DNA of 5,693 nt from Chryseosolibacter sp966080355 (GTDB taxonomy: Bacteria > Bacteroidota > Bacteroidia > Cytophagales > Cyclobacteriaceae), in the NCBI GenBank assembly GCA_966080355.1, contig CBHROW010000358.1, forward strand, positions 1 through 5,693, read 5' to 3'. The notes below the pieces were generated by a model. The model was not told where the DNA came from, did no database searches, and worked only from the letters and a program-made list of their open reading frames with translations. Made by a program: the position numbers and the translations under genes. This document shows, one piece after another, positions 1 through 5,693 of the stretch (position 1 is its first letter; each line of letters opens with the position of its first letter).

Positions 1-21
1 AAAAAATTTTGTGTTTAGCCA

Positions 22-38
22 GATTGCGAAGGGCAATC
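22..38. other. Weak hairpin in the leader before the PrpD-like gene
   Basis: GATTGC (22-27) and GCAATC (33-38) are exact inverted repeats around a 5-base loop. An A/T-rich stretch follows at 39-52, but there is no uninterrupted T tract directly after the stem, so it is at best a poor terminator for an upstream gene outside the window. The rest of 1-210 shows no gene I can support. The frame of the downstream gene stays open from base 19, but residues read from the ATG at 70 are Cys/Arg-rich and unlike the protein family. I found no convincing Bacteroidota promoter in this leader. Confidence 0.2.
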
Positions 39-210
39 AAAAGATAATTTTTCAGCATAAGGCGGGTTTTTGTGTAAGCGAACAATCGACTTAACGGCTT
101 TAATTCACTTTTGTTGTGTTCAAATACGATCGCGCGTTGCTGGCGGTTCATCAAATGCGAGTGATTGCATATGCGGTCGAAGAAGGTACAAGTTTTTATG
201 TCACATTGCC

Positions 211-1662
211 ATGAGTAAACCGCTTCAAAACCGACAAATTGCTCGATTCGCGATGTCGCGAGGGTTTGAAACTGTTGAAGGCGAAACGGTCGAGAAATTG
301 AAATGCCACCTGCTTGATGCGCTCGGTTCGCTCATTCATGCGCGCGTGAAGCCAGCCATTGGGAAAATGATCGCTCAGATTCAAACCTTGGGCGAGGGTG
401 GAAAATGTCGCGTGCTCGGATTGCAGATGCCTGCGGATAGGGCCAGCCAGTTGTACACTGCGCTCATCAGGTATCCGGATTTCATGGATAACTATTTAGG
501 AAAAGAAGCCACTTGCCATCCCTCGGACAATCTTGGTCCCCTTCTGGCCATGGCAGGACTTCAATGTTCAAGTGGAAAGGATTTTCTTGCAGCCATGGCC
601 GTTGCTTATCAAATCGAATGTCGCCTCGTTGAAGAGATACCAGTAATGAAGGAAGGAATCGATCACACATTATTTCTTTCCTATTCCATGGTCGCATCGG
701 TTGCACGTCTGATGAAACTTAGCGAAGAGCAAACCGCGCATGCACTTGGGATTGCGGGGTGTTCAATCAGTCCGATGGCCACGAGCCGCGCTTCCTACAC
801 GTATGAATGGAAAGGGTTTGCTTCGAGTTTTGTAGCATTGAATGCGGTTAATGCTGTATTTCTCGCGAGGGAAGGAATGACGGGTCCGATTGCATTGTTC
901 GAAGGGCCGAAAGGATTCGATGAGATCTTCGGAATGAACCTCGAACACGATTGGTCCAAGGAGGATTTCAGTTTGATCAGACGGTGTGTGCTCAAGGCTT
1001 ACAATGCGGAAGTTCATACGCAGAGTGCGATCGAGGCTGCGTTGGAGTTGAAAGAAAAACACCAGATCGCTGCAGAGAATATCAAAGAGATTAATATCAC
1101 AACGTTTCTCACTGCTTATCACATTACCGGGTCAGGTGCGTATGGCGACAGAAAAACTGTCGAAACAAAAGAACAGGCCGACCACAGCATGTTCTACGTT
1201 GTAGCAGTCGCTCTTCTTGACAACGAAGTTTACCCTCGGCAATTTGAACCTTCGAGAATCCGTCAGCGTGACGTACAGGCGCTCCTGAAAAAAGTGAAGG
1301 TACATACCGGCTCTCCCCTCCATAAACCTGTAACTATTGCTGGCGTGCTTGATTCTTACACGCGGTCATATCCGGATGAAGTCAAAACGAAGGTGGAGAT
1401 CGCATTGGAAAATGGCGACAAATTTTCGCTTGAAAAAACTGATCATGCGGGCTTCCATACAAGGCCTTTTACCTGGACCGATACCATTGAAAAGTTTTTG
1501 AAATTGACGGACCAGGTATGCCCTGAGCGTCTTCAATCGCAAATTGTGGATGTAGTAAGAACGCTGGAGAACCGTCCGTTAGGCGACCTATTGGAGATCT
1601 TCAATCAAACAGAAATTTCCTTGACAACACAAACGAAGGCACAGGCTACCCTTGCGTTTTGA
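211..1662 (+). CDS. MmgE/PrpD family protein, 2-methylcitrate dehydratase-like
   Basis: Encodes 483 residues, the same length as E. coli PrpD as I recall it. PrpD dehydrates 2-methylcitrate to 2-methyl-cis-aconitate in the cytoplasmic methylcitrate cycle for propionate. The family also contains cis-aconitate decarboxylases and other enzymes, so the exact substrate is open. Visible family marks: the N-terminal helical segment ARFAMSRG...LLDALGSLIHA (residues 13-44), HPSDNLG at 103-109 (His103, with Asp93 just before), GIDH at 149-152, Lys201 in the EWKGF segment, and KAYNAEVHTQSA at 262-273 (Lys262, His269). DH at 324-325 and DHAGFHTRP at 411-419 lie in the second domain. These match active-site positions of PrpD and cis-aconitate decarboxylase. 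Where relatives usually have Asp-Thr, this protein has Asp93-Asn94. The start at 211 was chosen because homology begins there; the longer reading from 70 adds 47 unrelated residues. No prpB or prpC is visible. The 3' end faces the AlkD-like gene 11 bp away. Confidence 0.9.
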   Translation: MSKPLQNRQIARFAMSRGFETVEGETVEKLKCHLLDALGSLIHARVKPAIGKMIAQIQTLGEGGKCRVLGLQMPADRASQLYTALIRYPDFMDNYLGKEATCHPSDNLGPLLAMAGLQCSSGKDFLAAMAVAYQIECRLVEEIPVMKEGIDHTLFLSYSMVASVARLMKLSEEQTAHALGIAGCSISPMATSRASYTYEWKGFASSFVALNAVNAVFLAREGMTGPIALFEGPKGFDEIFGMNLEHDWSKEDFSLIRRCVLKAYNAEVHTQSAIEAALELKEKHQIAAENIKEINITTFLTAYHITGSGAYGDRKTVETKEQADHSMFYVVAVALLDNEVYPRQFEPSRIRQRDVQALLKKVKVHTGSPLHKPVTIAGVLDSYTRSYPDEVKTKVEIALENGDKFSLEKTDHAGFHTRPFTWTDTIEKFLKLTDQVCPERLQSQIVDVVRTLENRPLGDLLEIFNQTEISLTTQTKAQATLAF

Positions 1663-1673
1663 TCCATTTGTTA

Positions 1674-2387
1674 TCACGAAGTTTTCTTGCCAGTCTTTAG
1701 CACGGTTATGGTTTCACGAACCGCAATCGCTGGCAACGTCTCTTTATTCGCTTTCAGATAGGCTTCCACTTCTTTGCGGTAGTTTTTGATCATGCTCCGA
1801 AGAAGCCATGAGATGGCTTTTGTAATGAGCACCTCACGCTCTCCCTTCAACCTGTCAATATTCTCGAGTGCGAGTTTGCCGATATCTTCTTCGTTCGTAT
1901 ACCTAACGGTGGAGCATAAGAAAACCAGGGAAGCTCTTCGCTTCTGAATGTTCCCGCTTTTTGAAAATCTTGTCAGGATCTTTTTCCATTTTTTCCACGC
2001 CAAAGGGACCTCGTGGATTGTGTACTTGCCCGTACATACCGAATCGACCTCGGCCCACCCCACGAGTTGATCGAGCCATTTATCGAAGATCATTGGGTCG
2101 AACTTTCGCTGGCCAGCGGTAGCGTTATCCAGAAGGATTCCGGCCATGACTTTTTCGGTTGATGAGGGGGCATGGATCAAACTATCCAGCAAAGTACAAA
2201 ATTGAGATGGTGTTAGATCGCGCTGAGTTCGCATCCAGGTTTTTCCAATATCGCGCAAAGCCGGGGCGTTGATCGCGTATCGCGGATGATCGTTACCCAG
2301 GTAGCTATCGAGAAATGTGTGTTGCGTTGGCTTCCCGGAGCGAGCCTTGATCTGCTCCAGTATTTGAGTGTGGAAAGAATTCGTCAT
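1674..2387 (-). CDS. AlkD-like DNA alkylation repair protein (HEAT-like repeats)
   Basis: Encodes 237 residues, the usual size for the DNA alkylation repair family (Pfam DNA_alkylation). These cytoplasmic glycosylases are built from HEAT-like helical repeats and release positively charged alkylated bases such as N3- and N7-alkylpurines without flipping them out. The key residues of Bacillus cereus AlkD (Trp109, Asp113, Arg148, Trp187) have counterparts here: WAEVD gives Trp111 and Asp115, KRRAS gives Arg150/Arg151, and KAISWLLR gives Trp194. The C-terminal part, with VEAYLKAN near 207-214 and AVRETI near 222-227, is also typical. It is alone on its strand, convergent with the PrpD-like gene and divergent from the carbonic-anhydrase-like gene. 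Its putative promoter is so close that the mRNA leader would be very short. No Ada- or AlkA-type gene is adjacent. An AlkC-type member is less likely given length and motifs. Confidence 0.9.
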   Translation of the reverse strand: MTNSFHTQILEQIKARSGKPTQHTFLDSYLGNDHPRYAINAPALRDIGKTWMRTQRDLTPSQFCTLLDSLIHAPSSTEKVMAGILLDNATAGQRKFDPMIFDKWLDQLVGWAEVDSVCTGKYTIHEVPLAWKKWKKILTRFSKSGNIQKRRASLVFLCSTVRYTNEEDIGKLALENIDRLKGEREVLITKAISWLLRSMIKNYRKEVEAYLKANKETLPAIAVRETITVLKTGKKTS

Positions 2388-2400
2388 TTGTCGAATCTGT

Positions 2401-2434
2401 CAAAGATATCATTTTAAAAACGGTCGATCTCAAC
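2401..2434 (-). promoter_or_regulatory. Putative Bacteroidota-type promoter for the AlkD-like gene
   Basis: On the minus strand, TATCTTTG (2408-2401) is an exact match to the Bacteroidota -7 pattern TAnnTTTG. A 3-of-4 match to the -33 element TTTG (GTTG, 2434-2431) lies 22 bp upstream. Transcription would start near 2395, giving a leader of under about 12 bases before the ATG at 2387. The match is short and the -33 box imperfect. Confidence 0.35.
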
Positions 2435-2452
2435 ACGCTAAATCAATTCGAC

Positions 2453-2469
2453 TCCGTGAATTTCACGGA
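2453..2469. repeat. 17-bp perfect palindrome, possible operator
   Basis: TCCGTGAA (2453-2460) and TTCACGGA (2462-2469) are exact inverted repeats around a single central T. The site lies between the two putative divergent promoters, about 6 bp upstream of the -33 box of the rightward one. Size, symmetry and position suit a site for a dimeric helix-turn-helix regulator. No regulator gene is in the window, so the binding protein is unknown. There is no T tract after it, and with a one-base loop it is a poor RNA terminator. Confidence 0.45.
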
Positions 2470-2474
2470 TATGA

Positions 2475-2508
2475 TTTGCATTTTTCCGAGGCTCCGTTTA
2501 TATGTCTG
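2475..2508 (+). promoter_or_regulatory. Putative Bacteroidota-type promoter for the carbonic-anhydrase-like gene
   Basis: TTTG at 2475-2478 and TATGTCTG at 2501-2508 (7 of 8 allowing TAnnTTTG) are separated by 22 bp, the same spacing as the leftward promoter proposed next to it. Transcription would begin near 2513-2516, leaving about 85 bases of untranslated leader before the start at 2598. This predicted leader is a further reason to prefer 2598 over the in-frame ATG at 2502. Confidence 0.3.
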
Positions 2509-2597
2509 AGAAAAGACGTAAAAAATATTTTCCAGCGCGAAATGATTTTACTTTCTTAGCGGTCGCGTTTGACAGATCACAGCGCAAATTTGAATTA

Positions 2598-3740
2598 ATG
2601 AAAGAAAAACAAGTACATATTCTCATTGGTTGTGCCGATGCGCGTGACCTCAGCCAGGTGCAGTTGGACGCGGTGGGTCAGGTCACTGAAGATTTCAAGA
2701 AAAAGAGAGATATCGATGTTGAGATGCATGTCATTCGGGCCGCAGGTTCGTTTGTCACTCCGGACGTTGTGATGGACATTAAGCGCACATTCGAACAGGC
2801 GCAGCGTAATGTTTCGGATTTGAAGGTACCGATCTATTATTACGTTCATATCCAAACCCACGGTCACCTTACTGAAGATTCGAACGACAGTTACATCAGC
2901 CATGTTCATGATCTGAAGATCGTTGATGGTTCGCCTTTGAACTGTGGTATGCTTGGCGCGAGTGGAGTAGGGGTCGAGATCGAGCGAATGATCGTTGATG
3001 AAAAACCTGAAATTGAAGTCAGGGGAAAACGCATCCGAATTTATAACGATACGAAGATCAAAACACTGCTGCGGGAAGTCTATGCCTACGATGGCTACTT
3101 GGCGGGTGACTGGATCACAAGCATCGACTTGCTGCGAACGCATCCGCGACATCAGCGAACAATTCTTGAAAAAGCGATCAGCAGCGATCCGGAATTGAAG
3201 ATGCTCAATATTCACATCACGTGTGGAATCATGGACTATGCCATCCATGCCATGATCCGCGTAGATGATGGTGAGCCGGAAGTTGAGTTTTGGGATTCGG
3301 TGCAAGCTTATATCCGGAAGCACGTGGCGAATGAGCGTGATGCAAAGGACATTCTTATCTCACAATCGCAGCAACAAAAACCCCTTGCAGGCCTGCTGAG
3401 CATGAGCGACCCAAGACAAGCTTCACGTTTGTCGGCCGCTAATTATTATATGTCGTTGAAGGGCATCAAACATTCCGGCCAATATTTACCCAACACATTG
3501 TTCAATATGACGGGAACAGCATTCGACATTCCGCATACACCGTTCGGCCCCTATGTGATTGCCGGGTTTTTCTATGCCGTCAAACATCTCCAGCTTCTCG
3601 ATCAGATGGTGATGGGCTACGACACAAATCAAACGGGTCGAATGATGCAAAAGATCAAGAACGATCCATTGATGAATATGATAGTCCATAAGTTCAATGT
3701 GAATCTCATCCCGATCAACCAGGTCGATTTCAATAAATAA
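2598..3740 (+). CDS. Uncharacterised protein with beta-carbonic-anhydrase-like N-terminal region
   Basis: Encodes 380 residues from the ATG at 2598; I do not recognise the full-length family. The N-terminal third has the order of elements of a beta-carbonic anhydrase. A strand ends in ILIGCADARD with Cys12, Asp14 and Arg16 (the CxDxR zinc and dyad motif). HVIRAAGSF follows (Arg47 to Gly50, like RNAG), then a helix, then IYYYVHIQTHGHL with His84, His88 and His90 where the family has the HxxC motif. The usual Cys is missing from that strand; Cys116 in NCGMLGA and Cys209 in HITCG lie further on. The gap Cys12-His84 (72) is longer than in E. coli Can (Cys42-His98). The C-terminal 250 or so residues are unassigned, with no signal peptide and no clear membrane segment, so it is probably cytosolic. 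An in-frame ATG at 2502 would add 32 basic residues with no visible domain. Carbonic anhydrase activity is a hypothesis only. Confidence 0.75.
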   Translation: MKEKQVHILIGCADARDLSQVQLDAVGQVTEDFKKKRDIDVEMHVIRAAGSFVTPDVVMDIKRTFEQAQRNVSDLKVPIYYYVHIQTHGHLTEDSNDSYISHVHDLKIVDGSPLNCGMLGASGVGVEIERMIVDEKPEIEVRGKRIRIYNDTKIKTLLREVYAYDGYLAGDWITSIDLLRTHPRHQRTILEKAISSDPELKMLNIHITCGIMDYAIHAMIRVDDGEPEVEFWDSVQAYIRKHVANERDAKDILISQSQQQKPLAGLLSMSDPRQASRLSAANYYMSLKGIKHSGQYLPNTLFNMTGTAFDIPHTPFGPYVIAGFFYAVKHLQLLDQMVMGYDTNQTGRMMQKIKNDPLMNMIVHKFNVNLIPINQVDFNK

Positions 3741-3768
3741 CGTTAGCCACCAAGGCAGATATGTTTTT

Positions 3769-3780
3769 GCGTTAATACGC
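3769..3780. terminator. Small hairpin between convergent genes, weak terminator candidate
   Basis: GCGT (3769-3772) and ACGC (3777-3780) form a 4-bp stem with a TAAT loop. T runs lie on both sides (3764-3768 and 3789-3793), and eight T lie at 3811-3818. This is in the 98-bp gap between two converging genes, where a bidirectional terminator is expected. The stem is short, so it is only a candidate. Confidence 0.25.
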
Positions 3781-3838
3781 CAGCGAAATTTTTGAGATTC
3801 TTATCGGAAGTTTTTTTTGAAATAAAACAACGGTACGC

Positions 3839-5095
3839 CTATTTCTTTTCGAGTTTCGCGAGTTTGTCGGCCGTAGCATCGTTCTTTTGTATCGACATCG
3901 CTTTCTGGAAAAATTCTTTGGCATGGGTTGTGTCTTTCTGCGAGAGGTAGTAATCGCCCATCGAGTCGAACACGTTTCCGCTATTCGGGTGATTTTGAAT
4001 GTTCAGGTTGAAACACGCATAAGCTTTTTCCGGCATTTTATTCCCCAGGAAGCCATACCCCAAACCATTGATTTTACTTTCAGGAGGCAGCACCGCGTAT
4101 CCAAAATGTTCAGATACATTTTGATAGTGCGTATTGATTTTCGCGATCAGGTCTTCTGACGTGGCTTTGAATGACTTGTCAAAATATTGGTTGATGCCTT
4201 TTAAAGTATACCAGGAATAAAATATGCGCAACCCTTCGTAGGTGGAAATGAGTGGAACGCTGCTGTGATCATCATCAGGATAATATTCGGTATGAAATGT
4301 AATGCCCGAGTTTGTCTTCGCCACGGTTTCAACGAAGTCGAGGATAGATCGCATGTGATACGTTGCTTCTGACGTATCAGTCCTCAGGTTTTCATAGGGC
4401 ATTCCATCAGGCATTGTGTTCGCAATACCGACAAAGAGAGATTTGCCGGCATACGCGTTGCCTTTCATAATTTCTTTAGCCTGATCTGTGAGTTTTCGCT
4501 TGTCCCACCACATGCTTGGATCGATGGCGAGATAATTTGAAAACATTTCCGGATGATGCAACAGTGTATTGATCGCGAAAAGTCCGCCTAAAGAATGGCC
4601 GATGAGTGTGCGATAAGTTGTGACTGGATATTTCTTTTCAACATACGGGAACAATTCATCCTTGATGAACCGCGTAAAATTCTCTCCGCCACCCGTATTC
4701 CTGGCGGACACAGTATCTCCGAAAATTTCACGAACATGGGTTGGTGTAAGATCGCGTCTCCGGTCAGTATTGGTGATCGCAACAATTACCATCTCCGGTA
4801 CCTGCGTATTTCCGTTAACGGTACTCAGCTGTTGAACGAGTCCAGCAACAGATGAAAAGTGCCCATCGCCATCCAACAAAACCAGCATCGGATATTTTTG
4901 GGTAGTGTCTCTCGGTGTGTATACCCAGATCTTTCTCTGTTCGTTGAGAATATTGGAGTAAAGACTGTCGATCACGCCAAGTACGACTTTGTTTTTGTCG
5001 TTGGAGGCTGTGCCTAGCTTATTCTCCTTCTGCGTGCAGCTGACGATCGTTAGCAGAATAGTCGCGAAGAGGAGAACGATGATGCGTTTGCTCAT
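3839..5095 (-). CDS. Lipoprotein esterase, Fes/IroE-like alpha/beta hydrolase with C-terminal TPR-like repeats
   Basis: Encodes 418 residues from the ATG at 5095. Residues 1-20 are a lipoprotein signal: basic MSKR, a hydrophobic stretch, and lipobox IVSC with Cys20 as the lipidated residue. An in-frame ATG at 5179 would put 28 residues before this signal and is rejected. Residues about 37-300 form a putative-esterase domain (Pfam Esterase, PF00756), the family of enterobactin esterase Fes, IroE and ferri-bacillibactin esterase. Marks are LVLLDGDGHF (71-80), the nucleophile elbow GHSLGG (166-171, Ser168), DPSMWWD (192-198) and DDDHSS (274-279) with the likely catalytic His277. The acidic member of the triad cannot be fixed by eye. 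Residues about 340-410 look like two TPR-type helical pairs. The protein probably sits on a membrane facing the periplasm or outside and cleaves an ester. A siderophore is possible, but no iron-uptake gene is nearby. No Shine-Dalgarno precedes the start. Confidence 0.88.
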   Translation of the reverse strand: MSKRIIVLLFATILLTIVSCTQKENKLGTASNDKNKVVLGVIDSLYSNILNEQRKIWVYTPRDTTQKYPMLVLLDGDGHFSSVAGLVQQLSTVNGNTQVPEMVIVAITNTDRRRDLTPTHVREIFGDTVSARNTGGGENFTRFIKDELFPYVEKKYPVTTYRTLIGHSLGGLFAINTLLHHPEMFSNYLAIDPSMWWDKRKLTDQAKEIMKGNAYAGKSLFVGIANTMPDGMPYENLRTDTSEATYHMRSILDFVETVAKTNSGITFHTEYYPDDDHSSVPLISTYEGLRIFYSWYTLKGINQYFDKSFKATSEDLIAKINTHYQNVSEHFGYAVLPPESKINGLGYGFLGNKMPEKAYACFNLNIQNHPNSGNVFDSMGDYYLSQKDTTHAKEFFQKAMSIQKNDATADKLAKLEKK

Positions 5096-5145
5096 GAGGT
5101 TGGGTTTAACATTAAAAATAGAATATAAATTCGAAAGTTGCTTTA

Positions 5146-5158
5146 ACCCGCAGCGGGT
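5146..5158. repeat. 13-bp perfect palindrome upstream of the esterase gene
   Basis: ACCCGC (5146-5151) and GCGGGT (5153-5158) are exact inverted repeats around one A. The site lies about 50 bp upstream of the esterase start (minus strand), in the 158-bp divergent region between esterase and transporter. It could be an operator for either gene. It also falls close to where base composition begins to change. Confidence 0.3.
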
Positions 5159-5191
5159 GAATTTGATCAGTGGACTCAAACGGTTTCAGAT

Positions 5192-5222
5192 GCGACAATT
5201 GTATTGGTTGTTCGCGACAATT
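5192..5222. repeat. Pair of 9-bp direct repeats 22 bp apart
   Basis: GCGACAATT occurs at 5192-5200 and again at 5214-5222. The start-to-start distance of 22 bp is about two helical turns, so both copies would face the same side of the DNA. They lie 30-60 bp upstream of the transporter start. This could be a tandem regulator site or chance. Confidence 0.25.
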
Positions 5223-5253
5223 CATGCTTTCTCTTTTGCGAATGCGGCCTTGA

Positions 5254-5693
5254 ATGAGCATGTTTGAGATAATGAATTCAGCTTCGCGGTCACCGACAAT
5301 AATTTTGGCGCTCGGCCTCCTCGATACTATCGCACCCTTTACGATCGATATGTATTTGCCGGCGCTGCCGAATGTGGCCGAGAATCTGCACACCAGTATC
5401 GCCTATGCGCAGGCGACATTGATGGCCTTCTTCTTCGGCTTCGGCATCACCCAGATCATCTACGGCCCCGTCTCGGACATGGTTGGGCGCAAGCCGCCGC
5501 TTTATTTCGGCCTTGGTATCTTCATCCTCGGTTCCATCGGCTGCAGTCTCGCGCCCTCGATCGATTGGCTGATCGGTTTGCGGTTTCTGCAGGGAATCGG
5601 CGCCGCCGCGATGATGGTGATGCCGCGCGCCGTCATCCGCGATCTGCATACCGGCGTCGAGGCGACGCGGCTGATGTCGCTGGTCATGCTGGT
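5254..5693 (+). CDS. Bcr/CflA-type multidrug MFS transporter, N-terminal part (runs off the right edge)
   Basis: The open frame continues past base 5693, giving 146 residues of a protein usually near 400. It is an inner-membrane proton-coupled drug exporter of the DHA1 Bcr/CflA group. DMYLPALP (residues 32-39) ends transmembrane helix 1 as in Bcr. GPVSDMVGRK (71-80) is MFS motif A between helices 2 and 3. RFLQGIGAA...PRAVIRDL (110-131) is the helix 4 signature of the group. Helices fall near 16-38, 52-74, 83-101 and 105-124. In-frame ATGs occur at 5254, 5260 and 5272 after a stop at 5251; none has a clear ribosome site, so the first is used and the others remain possible. GC is about 61% over 5341-5693 (214 of 353, hand count) with GCC, GGC, ATC and CTG codons, unlike every other gene here. 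This suggests transfer from a high-GC proteobacterium or a chimeric junction. Substrate unknown. Confidence 0.88.
   Translation, partial: MSMFEIMNSASRSPTIILALGLLDTIAPFTIDMYLPALPNVAENLHTSIAYAQATLMAFFFGFGITQIIYGPVSDMVGRKPPLYFGLGIFILGSIGCSLAPSIDWLIGLRFLQGIGAAAMMVMPRAVIRDLHTGVEATRLMSLVML

Noticed and set aside
167..174. GCATATGC palindrome in the PrpD leader
   Set aside because: An 8-bp self-complementary word is expected by chance in a sequence this long and has no supporting context.
70..210. N-terminal extension of the PrpD-like protein from the ATG at 70
   Set aside because: The 47 extra residues are Cys/Arg-rich and unlike the family, whose N-terminus aligns from the ATG at 211.
763..1122. 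Minus-strand open frame within the PrpD-like gene
   Set aside because: It is antisense to a well-supported gene and has no recognisable protein features.
2502..2597. Upstream start at 2502 for the carbonic-anhydrase-like protein
   Set aside because: The first strand of the recognisable domain begins right after the ATG at 2598, the extra residues show no domain, and a putative promoter box overlaps 2502.
2595..3323. Long open frame on the minus strand under the carbonic-anhydrase-like gene (242 residues)
   Set aside because: It is antisense to the supported gene and its translation shows no domain or family-like motif.
3811..3818. Eight-T run as a rho-independent terminator of the carbonic-anhydrase-like gene
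   Set aside because: Only a 3-bp stem can be drawn immediately before it, so it is not reported as a separate terminator.
5096..5179. Upstream start at 5179 for the esterase
   Set aside because: It would bury a clear lipoprotein signal sequence 28 residues inside the protein; the signal starts at the ATG at 5095.
5290..5649. Minus-strand open frame under the transporter (119 residues, acidic, His-rich)
   Set aside because: It is the antisense shadow of a high-GC gene; the plus strand reads as an unmistakable MFS transporter.

Overview
The window looks like chromosomal DNA from a member of the Bacteroidota, probably a Cytophagales-like soil or water bacterium. The evidence is indirect. GC content over most of it is moderate (hand-counted lines give about 43-47%). 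No native gene has a convincing Shine-Dalgarno sequence at its start. The divergent intergenic region holds matches to the Bacteroidota promoter pattern TTTG...TAnnTTTG. One gene encodes an esterase lipoprotein with C-terminal TPR-like repeats, a style common in that phylum. No rRNA, tRNA, CRISPR array or insertion sequence was seen.

Layout. Bases 1-210 are a non-coding leader with one weak hairpin. At 211-1662 (+) lies an MmgE/PrpD-family protein (2-methylcitrate dehydratase-like). It converges, with an 11-bp gap, on an AlkD-like DNA alkylation repair protein at 1674-2387 (-). A 210-bp divergent region follows, with putative promoters on both strands and a perfect 17-bp palindrome between them. 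It separates the AlkD-like gene from an unrecognised 380-residue protein at 2598-3740 (+) whose N-terminal third resembles a beta-carbonic anhydrase (Cys-x-Asp-x-Arg, then R-A-A-G, then a His-rich strand in place of HxxC). That gene converges on a lipoprotein esterase of the Fes/IroE-like alpha/beta-hydrolase family at 3839-5095 (-). After a short divergent region with a palindrome and a direct repeat, a Bcr/CflA-type drug-resistance MFS transporter starts at about 5254 (+) and runs off the right edge.

The genes do not form one operon or an obvious pathway: neighbours alternate in orientation and each is probably its own transcription unit. The two points most worth attention are the carbonic-anhydrase-like protein with an altered metal-binding motif and long unknown C-terminal part, and the transporter at the right edge. 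The transporter's GC content (about 61% over the last 353 bases) and GC-ending codons differ sharply from the rest and suggest recent transfer from a high-GC proteobacterium or a chimeric junction. I see no clear evidence of a new multi-gene system.
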